Source: Epiperipatus broadwayi (taxonomy: Eukaryota; Onychophora; Udeonychophora; Euonychophora; Peripatidae). From it: DNA of 64,000 nt. Position numbers and translations under genes: made by a program. Position 1 is the stretch's first letter. Every line of letters starts with the position of its first letter. Below the pieces are notes generated by a model. The model made no database searches, was not told the origin of the DNA, and saw only the letters and a list, made by a program, of their open reading frames with translations. This document shows, in pieces, positions 34,875-45,885 of the stretch. The stretch lies in the NCBI GenBank assembly GCA_028023455.1, contig JAQFVV010012398.1, positions 6,592,682 to 6,656,681 on the forward strand, read 5' to 3'.

Positions 34875-35075
34875 GGGCGCTACAGTGTTCCAGCTAGGGT
34901 ACAAATAATGAAGTTATGGAAGAATAAATATGAACAAAGTGATTATATAGAAAGGGAGTTATTGGTTTTTATGCTGGGTTTGGGAAAAGATAAGGGGGAT
35001 TTAGATATGAAAGTCATGGATTTGACAAAGATTACGTTATGGAAATGGGATGGAGTAGATTATGGGAAAACTTAG
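34875..35075 (+). CDS. unrecognised open frame behind a splice-acceptor-like tract
   Basis: A T12 run followed by CAG at about 34862-34875 looks like a 3' splice site. Behind it 67 codons stay open: Arg-Tyr-Ser-Val-Pro-Ala-Arg-Val at the start, a Lys-Leu-Trp-Lys-Asn-Lys-Tyr block, a charged Gly-Lys-Asp-Lys-Gly-Asp-Leu-Asp segment and a stop at 35073-35075. No domain recognised. Composition (few A/T homopolymers, many charged residues) is more gene-like than the surroundings. It could be a terminal exon, a processed fragment or part of an unknown repeat. The stop rules out it being spliced in this frame to the exon at 36097. Confidence 0.3.
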   Translation, partial: GRYSVPARVQIMKLWKNKYEQSDYIERELLVFMLGLGKDKGDLDMKVMDLTKITLWKWDGVDYGKT

Positions 35076-35777
35076 AATAAAAGGAAGATAAAGTGGCTAA
35101 CAGGTTTCTCTGGGCATAGTGGCTGAGAAATTCCTGACTCGTATAAGGGGAAGTCACAGTGCATCACATCATATCGATAGCTGCCAAAGCAAAGAAAAAT
35201 ATGGATTATTTTACATATAAGTAATTATTAAAAATACTGAAAAATAGCTATTTATTTAGCTCATTATTTATCATCATTTGTTATATATAATTAGAAATAC
35301 CCTTAATATTTAAATCAAACTTTTCTTAAAATTTGAGAGAACAAGTGAAATGCTGTGAACCATTTTTTCTTAAGTTTGGAAAACAGCACTCAATTAAATC
35401 GTCGTAGAACAAAGAACTTTCTAATGTTTTCTTACTTATAAACATCAAAGGCTTATCAATGTAGTTTGAGCAGTTTTTCATCAGCTGCTTAAATTTTATT
35501 CAGGTGAATTTTAATACAAGCTTCTAGGTAAAAAAAAACCACAAAAACCATTCAATTATTATATTTAAGAAAAAAACTATATTTATCTGTAAGAGATAAT
35601 ATTGAACTACACAAAATCAGAATGTTTTTATGAATATGTGTTACATTTGATTATGTGATTGTGCGTTAGGAAGGTACAACTCCTTTTGGAGAAATTTATA
35701 ATCAAAAATCATAATAAACAATAACATAGTTATTTAAAAAGCTTAAGGCGTTAGAGATGATGGTCCCGTTATTTTTA

Positions 35778-35779
<2 letters not shown>

Positions 35780-35832
<53 letters not shown>

Positions 35833-35872
35833 GTCGGTCTGTCTATCTGTCTGTCTGTCTATCTGTATAACT
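35780..35872. repeat. (CTAT)n microsatellite with CTGT variants
   Basis: About 70 bases of pure CTAT repeats pass into CTGT/CTAT mixtures. Degenerate tracts continue to about 36060. Confidence 0.95.
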
Positions 35873-36080
35873 GTTTGTTAATTCATTTTTTTCATGTATT
35901 AACCATCCAGTTATGTCTGTTTATTTATCTAACTATTTATCTATTGCTTTGTATATTTACCTACCTATCTATTTATCTATCTGTCAGTTTTTTATTTTTA
36001 TGCCTGCATGACATTCTATTCATTTCTTTATTTACATATTACTATATCCATCTATCTGTCAAATGTAATTTAAGTTTTTG

Positions 36081-36096
36081 CTGTTTTCATTTTCAG
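36081..36096 (+). promoter_or_regulatory. candidate 3' splice site
   Basis: A pyrimidine-rich tract ending TTTTCAG at 36096 precedes the coding repeat exon. The frame upstream of it is microsatellite-derived, while downstream it is strongly patterned coding sequence, so this is the most likely exon boundary. Splicing after 36096 gives phase 0. Confidence 0.6.
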
Positions 36097-36681
36097 AGCT
36101 ATTTGAAAGTAGAAGATTCTTCAGAAGGTAAAACACCTCTAGAAAATATCAATGTTGAAGATGATAATAAAAAGCATGAATCAAAACCACCTCATCATCA
36201 TAGACTTTTTGATGACAAAGGACACCTCAATCATCCCAAACCACCCCCTCATGATGATCATCCCAAACCACCCCCTCATAATGAAAATCATCCCAAACCA
36301 CCCCCTCATGATGATCATCCAAAACCACCCCATCATGATGAAGATCTTCCCAAACCACCCCATCATGATGAAGATCATCCCAAACCACCCCATCATGATG
36401 ATCATCCCAAACTATCCCATAATGATGAAGATCATCCCAAACCACCTCCTTATGATAAAAATTATCCCAAACCACCACCTCATGATAAAGACCATCTTGA
36501 ATCTTCTCCTCATGATGAAGACAATTCCAAACACAATGCACATGATAAACCCAAATCTTATCTTGATGAAATGACCAAAAGAGAAATTAGGTCACCTCGC
36601 ATTTTCAATCGCAAATGTTTTCATAATTGGTGGCCAAAATGTCACAATCGCAGATTTAAAAAAATTTTTAAACATCATTAA
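36097..36681 (+). CDS. 3'-terminal exon: His/Pro/Asp-rich repeat protein with basic Cys-containing tail
   Basis: 194 codons and a stop. Order: an acidic lead (about residues 1-30); a His-rich patch near 35-40; about eleven repeats of 8-11 residues of the type His-Pro-Lys-Pro-Pro-(Pro/His)-His-Asp-(Asp/Glu) from about residue 47 to 155; a linker; a Lys-Arg pair; and a final 32-residue basic segment with about ten Lys/Arg and one acidic residue, two Trp and two Cys in C-X7-C spacing. The abrupt change from acidic repeat to cationic tail behind Lys-Arg is the layout of a precursor whose pro-region neutralises a cationic peptide, so a host-defence or secreted peptide is one possibility; a metal-binding or structural His-rich secreted protein is another. 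The signal-peptide exon is not seen, so secretion is inferred. The longer frame back to 35875 reads through microsatellite and is probably intron. A polyadenylation signal follows within 25 bases. Other frames of the repeat are open only because of its periodicity. Confidence 0.65.
   Translation, partial: SYLKVEDSSEGKTPLENINVEDDNKKHESKPPHHHRLFDDKGHLNHPKPPPHDDHPKPPPHNENHPKPPPHDDHPKPPHHDEDLPKPPHHDEDHPKPPHHDDHPKLSHNDEDHPKPPPYDKNYPKPPPHDKDHLESSPHDEDNSKHNAHDKPKSYLDEMTKREIRSPRIFNRKCFHNWWPKCHNRRFKKIFKHH
36230..36530. repeat. coding tandem repeat (units of 24-33 bp)
   Basis: 'cccaaaccaccccctcatgatgat' and variants recur about eleven times. All units are multiples of three, so the frame is kept; the third-position and His/Tyr/Asn changes between units show it is not a fresh expansion only. 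Confidence 0.9.
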
Positions 36682-36699
36682 CTTTCAATTTGAATTTTG

Positions 36700-36705
36700 A
36701 ATAAA
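36700..36705 (+). terminator. AATAAA polyadenylation signal
   Basis: AATAAA 18 bases after the stop codon of the repeat-protein exon. The motif is common by chance in such AT-rich DNA, but the position is suitable for a short 3' UTR. Confidence 0.5.
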
Positions 36706-37850
36706 GTAAAATCAAAATAATTGCCAGCGTTTTGTTATATTTTTAAAATCATTTTACTATATACATATGTAATTATAGAAAATGTTTTTATATTGAATAA
36801 CGCATTGCCATGAAAGAATTTAAAACTATTTTAATTAATATTTGAACTGTCCTCTATCTGCCATATTCAATAACGTTCTACAGTAGTGGAATTATTATTT
36901 CCTATTATATTTTGAATAATTTTATATAGAATTATTTAGAACAATAATAGCCTAAGAGCAATATTAAATTAGCTTATAAATTGCTTTTGAAAAAAACTTA
37001 TCGTAAGTAGATTAGTTTTATTCATTTTTAAAACTCTATAATAAATATTTGTATGTCATGTATATAATAATAAATAATGTTTTATAATGAATAAATGTAA
37101 TGCTATGTGTTAATTACAAATTCTGTTTTCATTAATATTATATAAGATGATTTAAGACTGTTGTCAGTTGTTATTGTTCTAAATAACTCTAAATAATAAG
37201 ATTTACAACACAGTAGAAAATATTATTTTCATACTGTCAAAAGTTATTGAAGATAGCAATTAGAGGGCAGTTCAAATATGAATTATAACAGAATTTGTAA
37301 TTATTATATGGCATATATAAATATTGAGTGTTTTTTCTCAGGTTATTGATGGGTTCTATAAGTGATCGATATTAGAATGATTTTCAAATATGATGGTTAA
37401 CTATGAAAAATCAATAAATTGTTATTGGCAAAAGAGTACTTGTAGGATAAAAAGTTTGTTTGTGAAATGCTAGTTACTGTTTCTAATGCAAACATTATTA
37501 GGTGACTACCACTTTTTTTCATCATTTTCCATCATTAAGTTGGTGTAGGGCCTGATCATGGTAAATGTGCCTTGCTATCAACTACACTCATAGCAATTTT
37601 GACTCATAATATTACTTTACGTATTATTACAATTCAATTTATCAGTGCAATTTTTTTTGCACATCCTTATCAGATCTCATCAACTTTAAATAAATATATT
37701 AACAATTATTACTCATTTATTAAGCTAAAGATTATCATATTCTTTTTACACAGACATAAATTTTGAATTCAATTAAATAAGGAATATATCTATTTTTATA
37801 AAATGTCAATCTCTCATCACAACCCTATGTTTTGTTTTAGCAATCTATCT
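36706..37850. other. AT-rich non-coding region, no gene seen
   Basis: No frame with recognisable content; the 64-codon frame at 37572-37766 is low-complexity and hydrophobic. Confidence 0.4.
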
Positions 37851-37879
37851 TATGAATTAAGATAAAATCTCCATGGCAG

Positions 37880-38730
37880 TATCAAAAGGTAAGCTCTTGG
37901 TCATACACAGCAAAATTGTTATGCATATTGAAGTACATACAGATTTACTCAATCAAGGAGTATGAAATTTAAATTAGCAATTATCTTAAATTGCTCTTTA
38001 ATAAACATGTTTAATTTATATATATATACAAAGAAAGAATAATACATTAGTTATGTTAAACTTTTTATCTCTTGAATATAAATATATAAAAAATAGACCC
38101 AGTGCATAATATTGCTAACTGAAAATTCAAGTATAAAATGTCAACCATTTTCCACAATGCCAGGTTTACCTTGTGAAGAAAGTCTGCATTTAATGGCATG
38201 GCCAAAAGACAACCTCCCGATTGTACACTGCAAAGTTGATATCTATATTCAAACAAAGAGTATAAAATTAAATTAGGAATGAATTTAAATGGTTCATAAA
38301 TAAATGTGTTTAATTTACATATAAAAAAAAAATATACTACATTAGTCATTTAAAACTTTGCAATCTCCTAAACACTGGATCTATTTTTTATATATTTATA
38401 TTTAGAAAATTTGCAAAATTTAAAATAACTAATGTATTATGTCTTTCTTTGTACACATAAATTAAATGTCTGTTTAAGATCAATTTAAGATTATTGCTAA
38501 TTTAAATTTCATGCTTCTTAATTGGAGAATTCTGTGTTTCAATATACATGACAATGTTGTGGCTTATGATCAAGATGTTATCTTTTGATTATGCCATTAA
38601 ATCCAGACTTTCATCTTTAATTCATGATACTATTGCTGAAAAACATAGCATTATGGGAATGACTGACATTTTATACTTGAATGTTCAGCTAGTGATAAAT
38701 ACTGGTTCTACATTTATTCTTATGTATAAC
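37880..38730. repeat. three copies of one repeat, two direct and one inverted
   Basis: Copy 1 (about 37900-38110) and copy 2 (about 38215-38400) share 'tttaattta.atata', 'acattagt.at' and 'aaacttt..atctc' blocks in the same orientation. 38420-38720 is the reverse complement of the 37990-38200 region: 'gccattaaat.cagactttc' and 'gacattttatacttgaa' are the reverse complements of blocks at 38120-38190. The group can fold into a long imperfect hairpin centred near 38405. Open frames in both directions (38065-38349 minus, 38548-38751 plus) are parts of this repeat; no domain recognised. Confidence 0.6.
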
Positions 38731-41340
38731 CACATGATGTTATTAATTTAATTCCATCCTTTTTTCATATATGCTTTGTAAAACATTTTAAAAGTATCAT
38801 ATCATTCAGCATTACATAATAATTTAATGTAGTAGTATATTAGAACCAAACTTAGTTTATTTCTTTGTCTTATTGTAACCATTAAAAACAAAAAATAGAA
38901 GAGGAACTTTATTTTATAGTATACTGATAAAATTTAAACAATAATTTAATAGTTGCAGTTTAAAAAAGTTTCAGCCTTTTAACATTCTCATCCAATATTG
39001 AAAAAAAAAACCATCACTAAATTAATTCTATCAATGATATTCATAATTATTTGGATAACTGACAATAAAATCTTTGTAGTTTTACAAAAAGAGAAAAGTC
39101 AGAATTTATTAGTTTAGATCATTTTGCATTTGTAGTACTTTAGTAAATGAAAACACATTTTTTACAAACTATTGTGTGACAAATCTTTCTTCAACAATCT
39201 CATACAAAAATAGTGAAGAAAATTGGATGGTGTGGGATTGAATATTAGTCCATTTTTATTTATCTTACAGTTAAGAATAAATGGATATACATGTTTACTG
39301 ATCAACATTGGATGGTCAGTTCAACTTTACTAAGCTGTGGAGAGTTAAGGGACAACATTTCAATTACTATATTATTATTTCAATTATTATTATTATTATT
39401 ATTATTATTATAAACTTTACATCTTTCATAAATACTTTAAAAAATATTATTTATTTATTTAATTATCTTATAATTCAAATGGCATAATATTTTGCATATT
39501 CAACAGTAGAACATTGCAAATGAAATAGTACTTAATGTATTTTTCAAGTATGTAGAGTGTCTCCATAACTTATAATAAAACAATTACACTCCCCATAAAA
39601 AGTTATGACACGTGAAGCAAAGATCACTTCTACTATCAACCATCACAATTTCATCAGAATGCAATGTACAACTATATTGAAATCTTTGATATATGTTGTT
39701 CACAAAACTTAAAGTAAACATACATTTATTGTGTGCTGCCGATAAGTTATTCTATTTCTAAAATCAGTAATTAAAATGATTGTTAGGAAAATTCATATAT
39801 AGATAAGTTAATTTTTCTTCTACATTATTATACAACAATTTTTGTATTTGTCTTCAAATACATCTGTATAATCATTATATTTTACTAGAAACAAAAAAAA
39901 AAATTAACTCATTATGAAAATATTTTCCTTCAAATAATTTTTACAAATATTGGAAATAAAAATTATATTTGAAATAGAAATATTGTCTTAGTTTGATAAA
40001 AAGCTAATAGAGGACAGGAGTGTTTACTTGTATAAAAGATTAAAGAGGAATGTCATGACGTTATTTTTAAAAAGCGTAACTAAAAATAAATTTAAAATGT
40101 TTAGAAAGTTACAGAATAAAAAAAAATATATAATAAAATTGGATTATAAAAATAATGTTTATGAAGATTATGTAAAAAAAAAAAAGCTTTTACAACATAC
40201 AAATTTAAGACAGACAATATTTATATAAGAATTGAGATAAATGTTACAGAATATATTGCAGGTAATAATTAGAGGTATTGTAAAAGAAAATAGATATGTT
40301 GAATAGTCAAAATAAGAGTCATAGATCACATGACCCTATCTCTTAAGCTTGTAAATTATAAACAATGAGGATTGCCAATTCCTCTACAAGCTTTATGATA
40401 AATGCTTAGCCAGAGCCAGCACTTAAAATATCTCTGTCAGGAAATAAAAAAAAATAATGGCAAGCAAATATGGCTAAACATTATTTTGGAGTTATCATCA
40501 TGATTTTTAATTGTTATTGATCCACTGCTTAAATAATCTTTATTTATTTGTATGCCACTAAACATCACATGATCACTATCTCATACTAGCAAATAATTGC
40601 TTTGTTTTGAATTGTTTTATTTGTATGCCCCTAATTCCGCACTTAAAACTGCTGTAAAGAATTTTGGAGACATGGCATCATGTTGTCATACATCCTTATC
40701 AATATTAATCTTCTTAGTATTACTATGTAATGTAATTATTGCAGTTTTGCATTTTGATAAACATTCTTCAGAATATGAAAATATGCTGGCTCTATTATAC
40801 AACCTCCAAAGCATAATGACAATTTTATTTATTGTTCATTTCTATAAGTTTTTTCAATATATGAATGTCATCCACCATGCCAGAATTATTATTAAATCCA
40901 GTTTATCATTTGGGTCATAAAAATTTTATCTAGATATGTAATTTCTAATATATTCTTTATCACTTTTTAAAATATCAATATTATTACTGCATTCTTTTAA
41001 CCATTTGGTATATCTTTATTATTTAGACAGTATATAACTTTGCCAATAATTTTTTATTTCTTTACCTGCTTTTTTCAAGATATCAATTATAATTCCATCA
41101 ATATCAAAATTGCATGTCTCATTTTTTTCAGTTAAAATCCTGGGCATATAATTCTTTATAGGACTTTTTCACACATTTCATGATTTCATCTTTCTTTTTT
41201 TTTAGTAATAGTTCTATATTTTCTTATTGTAGAAATAAGTTTTTATCAATACTAATATATTGTTTTTTTACTTTTGAGACTTTTAAACTCTTCTATAAAA
41301 ATTAATCACAAAAATATACATTTTACTAAATTTGACATAT
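38731..41340. other. AT-rich non-coding region
   Basis: Holds an (ATT)n microsatellite at 39383-39412 and a segment at about 40550-40600 whose reverse complement resembles 51090-51133 (small dispersed repeat). The 107-codon frame at 40597-40920 is hydrophobic, has no recognised domain and overlaps repeat-like DNA; I do not call it a gene. Confidence 0.4.
39383..39412. repeat. (ATT)n microsatellite
   Basis: Uninterrupted ATT repeats. Confidence 0.95.
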
Positions 41341-42365
41341 GTATACAAATACTGATCCACATAAAGCATTTGATTCAGTTATGGAAAAATATATTAAAGA
41401 TAAAACTAAAGATATTAGGATATAAAGCAATCAATTATATAAAATTTTAAACACATGTTGCAATGTTGTTATATTTGTACATAATGAACAATACTATAAG
41501 TAATGTAATGGTCTAAATATGGGTAATTGTTTAAGTGGTTTGTTAACATTTATTATACATGAATTATTTTGAATAAATATATTTGTATAGAACTAAATAC
41601 TAACCTATATATCATGTAAGATATGTTGATGACTAATTTTTGGTGTTTAAGACTGAAATTTTTTTAAAATATATTAATTTAATAGATGAAAGGATTTAAT
41701 TTATAATGAAAAAAGAAATAATTCAACTAATTACATGAATATTAAAATTAAAAAGGTAATAAAGAATTACAGAGTAAATATGGAGATAAGTATATATAGA
41801 AAAAGTACATTTCATGGATTATTAAGTAATTGGGAATCTGATACAGACTATGAACATAAAATAAAGATTTTTAATAACAGAATAATTAGGAAAATTAATT
41901 TATGTTCTGTAGAAAAATTATTTAAAGAAGAAATAGATAATATAAATGAGATAATATATAGTAGTTACAATTTATCAAAAACTACTTTCTTTGATATAAA
42001 AAATGATAATGAATGATATTAACAAAAATATAAAAAGGAAAGCAAATTAAACCAGTATATAAAAAGGAAATTAACTTAAATAATTTGATTAATAAAAAAA
42101 TGAAAATGTCGAAAATATGAATGGAATTTATATAATTAGATGCTTAGATTGTAAGATAAAATAACAAGAATGTAATATATATTGGCACAACAAAAAATAA
42201 ACTAAAAACTAGATTGAAACAGCAATGAAATGATAAGAATTCAAATATTTATATATATAGTAAAAAATTTAAACATAGAAATTTTGATATAAAATCTGTT
42301 GAAAAAGGTTTAAAAAAAAGAATGTTAAAAGAAAGTTTATATATTAACAAAGTATAAGGGATTTG
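41340..42365 (+). mobile_element. decayed Penelope-like element with RT and GIY-YIG endonuclease remnants
   Basis: Plus-strand translation in shifting frames: an Asp-Xaa-His-Lys-Ala-Phe-Asp-Ser-Val block near 41355; a Met-Gly-Asn-Cys-Leu-Ser-Gly-Leu-Leu block with Ile-His-Glu-Leu near 41518-41570; the catalytic Tyr-Val-Asp-Asp at 41622-41633 followed at once by a stop; and a Ser-Ile-Tyr-Arg-Lys-Ser-Thr-Phe-His-Gly-Leu block in an intact 93-codon frame (41735-42016) that continues into the RT thumb. Then comes an endonuclease start, Gly-Ile-Tyr-Ile-Ile-Arg-Cys near 42124, and Tyr-Ile-Gly-Thr-Thr-Lys-Asn-Lys-Leu near 42180. This order, RT then GIY-YIG, defines Penelope-like elements. Inactivated by several stops. 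Confidence 0.75.
41735..42016 (+). pseudogene. RT thumb-region fragment of a Penelope-like element
   Basis: 93 open codons. Tyr-Arg-Lys-Ser-Thr-Phe-His-Gly-Leu near residue 21 and Asn-Trp-Glu-Ser shortly after match the part of Penelope RT that follows the catalytic core, and a Phe-Asn-Asn-Arg-Ile...Cys-Ser block continues it. Lacks catalytic residues. Confidence 0.65.
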
Positions 42366-43345
42366 AACACAGACTTTCAAGCACCTTTTAACTATCCACA
42401 CTATCTCATACTATTGATAAACACGACCACACACATGTAGAAAAGATAATAATCACCAGTATATGTATTTTGTGCTAAATCAGTACTCAGAAGTTCTCAG
42501 TTTATATTAAGATAGCAAATCTTCATACTTAAATGAAAAGGCTTCAATTTACTACAATCTCCAACTCTTCAGCCATCTATTCTATTGAAAATATGATGAT
42601 GAAAGCCCAAATCCTATGCTGATGCCAATATCATTGCCATGCCCATGTTGACCTCAAGTCCCTTTGGACCCTCATGTATAGCATCTCATCCATTTAAATA
42701 TATAGAAGGGAGATGGGCAGGATGCAGGCTTAATGTGTAAGATTTGAAATATAGGCATTCTTCATATATCTGAAACTTAATTGTAAATATAGGGGATTTG
42801 AACACAGACTTTCAAGCATCTTTCAACTATCCACACTATCTCATACTACTAATACACATGACTACACACATGTAGAAAAGATAAATAATCACCAATATAT
42901 GTATTTTGTGCTAAACCAGCACTCATTAAGCCTGCATTCTAGCCATCCCTCTTCTATGTATTTAAATGAATAAGGTCCTACACATGAGGGGTCATAGTGA
43001 CTTGAAGTCAACATGGGCATGACAATGATATTGGCACCAGCATGGGATTTGGACTTTCATAATCAGATTTTTAATAGAATGGATAGCTGAAGAGTTGGAG
43101 GTTTGAGCAGATTGAAGCCTTTCCATTTAAGTATGAAGATTTGTTATCTTAATATAAACTGAGCACTGATTATATATGTGTGGGAAATGATAATCTGGAC
43201 CAACTGATGAGTGCTGGTTCATCATGAAATAAGGGTATTGGAGAACATTTATCTTTTTCACATGTATATGGTTATGTGCACCAGTTATATAAGATAGATT
43301 TGATAAATGTAGGAAGCTTGACAGTTCGAGTTTAAGCCCCTTATA
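42355..43345. repeat. family A repeat: long inverted repeat with extra direct partial copy
   Basis: Left unit 42355-42735 and right unit about 42924-43345 are reverse complements. The best matching arms are 42496-42735 and 42924-43163 (about 240 bp each, roughly 85-90 per cent by eye). The 188-bp loop carries a third partial copy in the left orientation (about 42787-42923), beginning 'ggggatttgaacacagactttcaagc'. The same family occurs singly at 27225-27500. No protein motif seen; class unknown. Confidence 0.8.
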
Positions 43346-44563
43346 ATTATTATAATAAAATAAAAAATGTTATGTTATCAATAGTTTATTTATTCATTGC
43401 CTGTCTTTATTTTGCTTACTGTAAATCATGGTTTTATTTGAAATAAAAATGATTAAGAAAAAAGAAAATATAAATAGAAGGGAATAATATTTATAAAAGA
43501 AAAACAACATATGAATATATTGAATATACAAACGGGAAAAAAAGTTGGATGCATATGTAAGAAAAAAAATAAATCACACACAATGAGTGTTGCAGAAGTG
43601 CATGAATGTGCAGTTTAGGACAGTAGTAGAGTGGAAAATTCTAAAGCTGATAGCCAATGCATCACATCACCGGTATTCTCTCTTTCAGTGCTTAAATTTC
43701 TTCTGTGTTATAAATTATTCGATTACTTTACATAGTATGATTTGATGCAGTGGTGTTTAAACTTCTTATGAATTTCTAAATAATAAACTATATGATTATT
43801 ATTTTTCACCAAAGGAATAAAAAAAAATCAGTTTTGAAGTATTTTTCACGATTAAGATTTAAGCAAAACTGATCAAAAAGAAGGGAAAATTGAATATAAT
43901 TAGAAGAAAATAAAATTAAAAAATTATGAGAAGAGTGTATGATAATAGTTGAATTATATAATGGTCATAAAAGATAGGTAAAATTTTAATTAAAATAAAA
44001 GATATTCAAAAGGTAGGATAGAGAATATTAATATTTAAAAATATAGCTATAAATATATTATGAAATTTTAAAGGACATATATTGAAAATCGATATTAAAG
44101 AAAATAGGAAACTCTTTGTTGAAGTTGTTTTGTAAAAATCCTAGCTAAAGTAATCAATTTACTAAGATAATATAAAATAAATTTTACATAATCAAGATGT
44201 GAATAGATATATGCTGTTTAATACATATTAATAGCCCAAAAAGGAAGCTGAAAAGATGCAAAAAATTAACATTTTAATAAAGAATAAGCAAGTTTTTAGT
44301 GATCATACTTTTTTATTAATAAAAATTGGAATGAAAAATGCAGGATAATATAAATAAAGTTAAAAATCATAAAATAGAATATACAATATACATGATAAAG
44401 CTACATTTAAAAAACCAAAAATAAAAATAAAAGTTGTGAAAAGTTTATCAAAATTATGGAAATAATAATTGTTTCTAATGATGAATCAAAATTTAATAGG
44501 GAAAAAAGTTTAAAAAAATTCTACCAATATCATTAAAAAAAAAAGAAGAAAAATGTACTTATT
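43346..44563. other. AT-rich non-coding region
   Basis: Strongly A-rich on the plus strand with no open frame of note. It might include very decayed transposon sequence, but no motif can be assigned. Confidence 0.35.
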
Positions 44564-45278
44564 CACCTGGGTTTCATTTTATGCAGTAGATAGGTTCCTC
44601 AGAAAACATGCACAAAAGAAATTGCACAAAAATAGACTTCACTTACCTTGAAAAATGGGGGATAGGTTACAGTAATTTTCAAAAATCGTGTAAAAGCAAA
44701 GCAACAACATAAAATTACTTTAAAATTCACACACACATACACAAAAAAAAATATGACTAATAAAAAATTTCAAATTTGAAAACAATTGATACAAGACAAA
44801 CTTTTTTTACTTATTTATTAACTACAGTATTTAATTTTATTCAAAACAATATATTTTTATGTGTAATTTACAGCATTTTTCATTTGTTCATACGTGTACA
44901 GTATTGACGATAAGTGAGTTCGTTTGTAAACTAGTAAGACAACAGATTTGTCATGATGTAATGTGATGTGATATATTGTAGCTTCTTAAATGAAGTCAAG
45001 AATCTCTTAGCAATTATGCCGAGAGAAATCAGTTAGCTACTTCACAAGAGGAAATACAACTAGCACCAACTTCATTTTTTTAATTGCTCTTATCGTGGAC
45101 TCACCCAAGCTAAATGTTTTCCAATTACTGTTGATCCTTCTGATTTCACTAAGCGATCTAAAATTGAAATTTTTGTTTCCAAAGAAATTCATTTTCTTGG
45201 GTGTTTTTTTCCTCCGTTAGAGTAAATTAAAAGTTTAAAATAAAAATAATAACTTAGACTTATGAGAATAAAAAGACA

Positions 45279-45495
45279 CTGACTCATCACTGTTGGACAA
45301 AATTTAATTAAAACTAACAATTAAAAATTAAATTCTTATTTTTGTCTTTAATTTTTTAATTTTTAATTCCATTTAAAAATCAAATTTCATTGTTTTGCGT
45401 CACATTAATTTCAGATCACGTTACATATTTTTAAATTGTTAATTATAATTAAAAATCAGTTTTTAATTGTCAAATTTAATTGTGCCCACTGCTAT
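45279..45495. repeat. possible MITE nested in TIR copy 1
   Basis: 'cactgttggacaaaatttaatt' at the left and 'aatttaattgtgcccactg' at the right are imperfect inverted repeats, and the segment is absent from TIR copy 2. Target duplication not recognisable. Confidence 0.35.
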
Positions 45496-45774
45496 AACTC
45501 ACCTTTTAAAAATAAACTTGCAAACACTAAATGATTAATTGATTACATACTCTTTTTAAAAAAAGCAAAAACAGAATGATTTAAAATGCAAAAATAACAT
45601 GCATAATAAAGGCATTTATAATGTTTGAACAGATTTACATTATAATCTTGTAAAATTTAATGTGTGTATATAAAATGGGGAAATCCTGATTTAAAGTGAA
45701 TTATGAACTTCTTTATTGCATAAAATCTATTACAGTACTATTATGAAGTGCTGAAAATATTGAAATTATTAGAG

Positions 45775-45885
45775 AGAAGTCGAACTCCAATAATGTGCTA
45801 TTACTTTAAATATGACATGTGAGTGCGCAAAATTTATAATATTTAAAGTAATAACGCATTATCGGAGCTCGACTTCTGATCTAAT
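45775..45885. repeat. subterminal hairpin of TIR copy 1
   Basis: 'gaagtcgaactccaataatg' on the left pairs with 'cattatcggagctcgacttc' on the right, stem about 40 bp, loop about 30 bp. The equivalent hairpin is present in copy 2. Confidence 0.75.

Larger units (their letters stand above)
34171..36096. other. non-coding or intronic region upstream of the repeat-protein exon
   Basis: Contains a possible exon-like frame at 34875-35075, AT-rich filler, and a large (CTAT)n microsatellite at 35780-35870 with further degenerate CTAT/TTAT tracts to about 36060. If the exon at 36097 is real, the segment just before it is intron. I could not identify a signal-peptide exon here. Confidence 0.5.

Noticed and set aside
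35875-36096. Upstream extension of the repeat-protein frame with a hydrophobic, Tyr/Leu/Ser-rich N-terminus
   Set aside because: It is translated from CTAT/TTAT microsatellite and a pyrimidine tract that ends in a splice-acceptor-like TTTTCAG, so it is more likely intron than a signal or membrane segment.
36152-36574. Other open frames over the His/Pro/Asp repeat, on both strands
   Set aside because: They stay open only because the repeat has a period of a multiple of three; their products are low-complexity Met/Ile/Pro or Trp/Gly/Asp repeats with no start context or motif.
40597-40920. 107-codon hydrophobic frame
   Set aside because: No recognised domain, borders on a dispersed repeat, and hydrophobic frames are expected by chance in T-rich DNA.
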